From an uncultured Fretibacterium sp. (GTDB lineage: Bacteria; Synergistota; Synergistia; Synergistales; Aminobacteriaceae): a stretch of 13,132 nt of DNA. The translations under genes and the position numbers were made by a program. Each line of letters starts with the position of its first letter. Positions within the stretch are counted from its first letter, which is position 1. A model generated the notes under the pieces. That model was given only the letters and a program-made list of their open reading frames with translations. It did not search any database and was not told where the DNA came from. Where the stretch lies: NCBI RefSeq assembly GCF_963548695.1, contig NZ_CAUUWA010000062.1, positions 1-13,132 of the forward strand. Direction: 5' to 3'. This document shows positions 13,078-13,132 of the stretch, piece by piece.

Positions 13078-13132
13078 GCGACGCGGTATTTGGCGGACTT
13101 ATGTTGGCTTTCGTCGGAGCGTCTCTGTTGAG
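13078..13132 (+). repeat. 55-bp direct repeat, second copy (after the stop, to window end)
   Basis: An exact copy of 12979-13033 placed 31 bases past the stop of the large gene. It runs to the window edge, so its true length is unknown. The frame is open from the stop at 13046 to the end and would re-encode the hydrophobic anchor without the Cys. It may be a recombination donor, a remnant of another CTERM gene, or an assembly artefact at a contig end. Confidence 0.85.

Overview
The window looks like chromosomal DNA of a Synergistota bacterium (Synergistaceae, possibly Fretibacterium-like). The main evidence is the C-terminus of two secreted proteins: a Pro/Thr-rich linker, a Gly-Gly-(Gly/Ser)-(Gly)-Cys-Asp-Ala signature, one hydrophobic helix and a basic end. 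I recognise this as the Synergist-CTERM sorting signal. High GC and strong GGAGG ribosome binding sites fit. No database search was possible, so the taxon is an inference.

The dominant structure is an imperfect tandem duplication. Copy A (about 41-4995) and copy B (about 4996-9657) share one layout: a promoter and a small membrane protein; a Synergist-CTERM gene 3' end; a convergent Rpn-like PD-(D/E)XK nuclease; a helix-turn-helix (HTH) regulator gene on the minus strand; and a divergent HTH gene start on the plus strand. A third, truncated start (9658-9783) follows. Each copy has lost different parts. Copy A lost the lipoprotein gene, nearly all of its CTERM gene and the first two thirds of the nuclease gene, but keeps an intact 864-residue HTH / membrane / helical-repeat protein and two plus-strand HTH genes. 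Copy B keeps the lipoprotein, the 566-residue CTERM protein and the complete nuclease, but its regulator has shrunk to a 125-residue free HTH domain and the plus-strand HTH genes are reduced to a few codons. Together the copies still carry one full set.

On the right (9903-13046) is a 1047-residue exported protein: signal peptide, von Willebrand A domain with MIDAS, alpha/beta-hydrolase (lipase) domain with a recognisable Ser-Asp-His triad, bacterial Ig-like domain, 27 Thr-Pro repeats and a Synergist-CTERM anchor. A 55-base exact repeat of its anchor-coding segment lies just past its stop codon and runs off the window end.

Working model (inference): envelope proteins (small DUF4190-like membrane protein, SP-rich lipoprotein, CTERM proteins) are encoded beside a regulatory/recombination module in which a membrane-tethered HTH regulator, related free HTH proteins and an Rpn-type nuclease occur together. 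The nuclease or repeat-mediated recombination may explain the duplication and deletions. The HTH-TM-helical repeat protein with its partner nuclease is the best candidate for an undescribed system.
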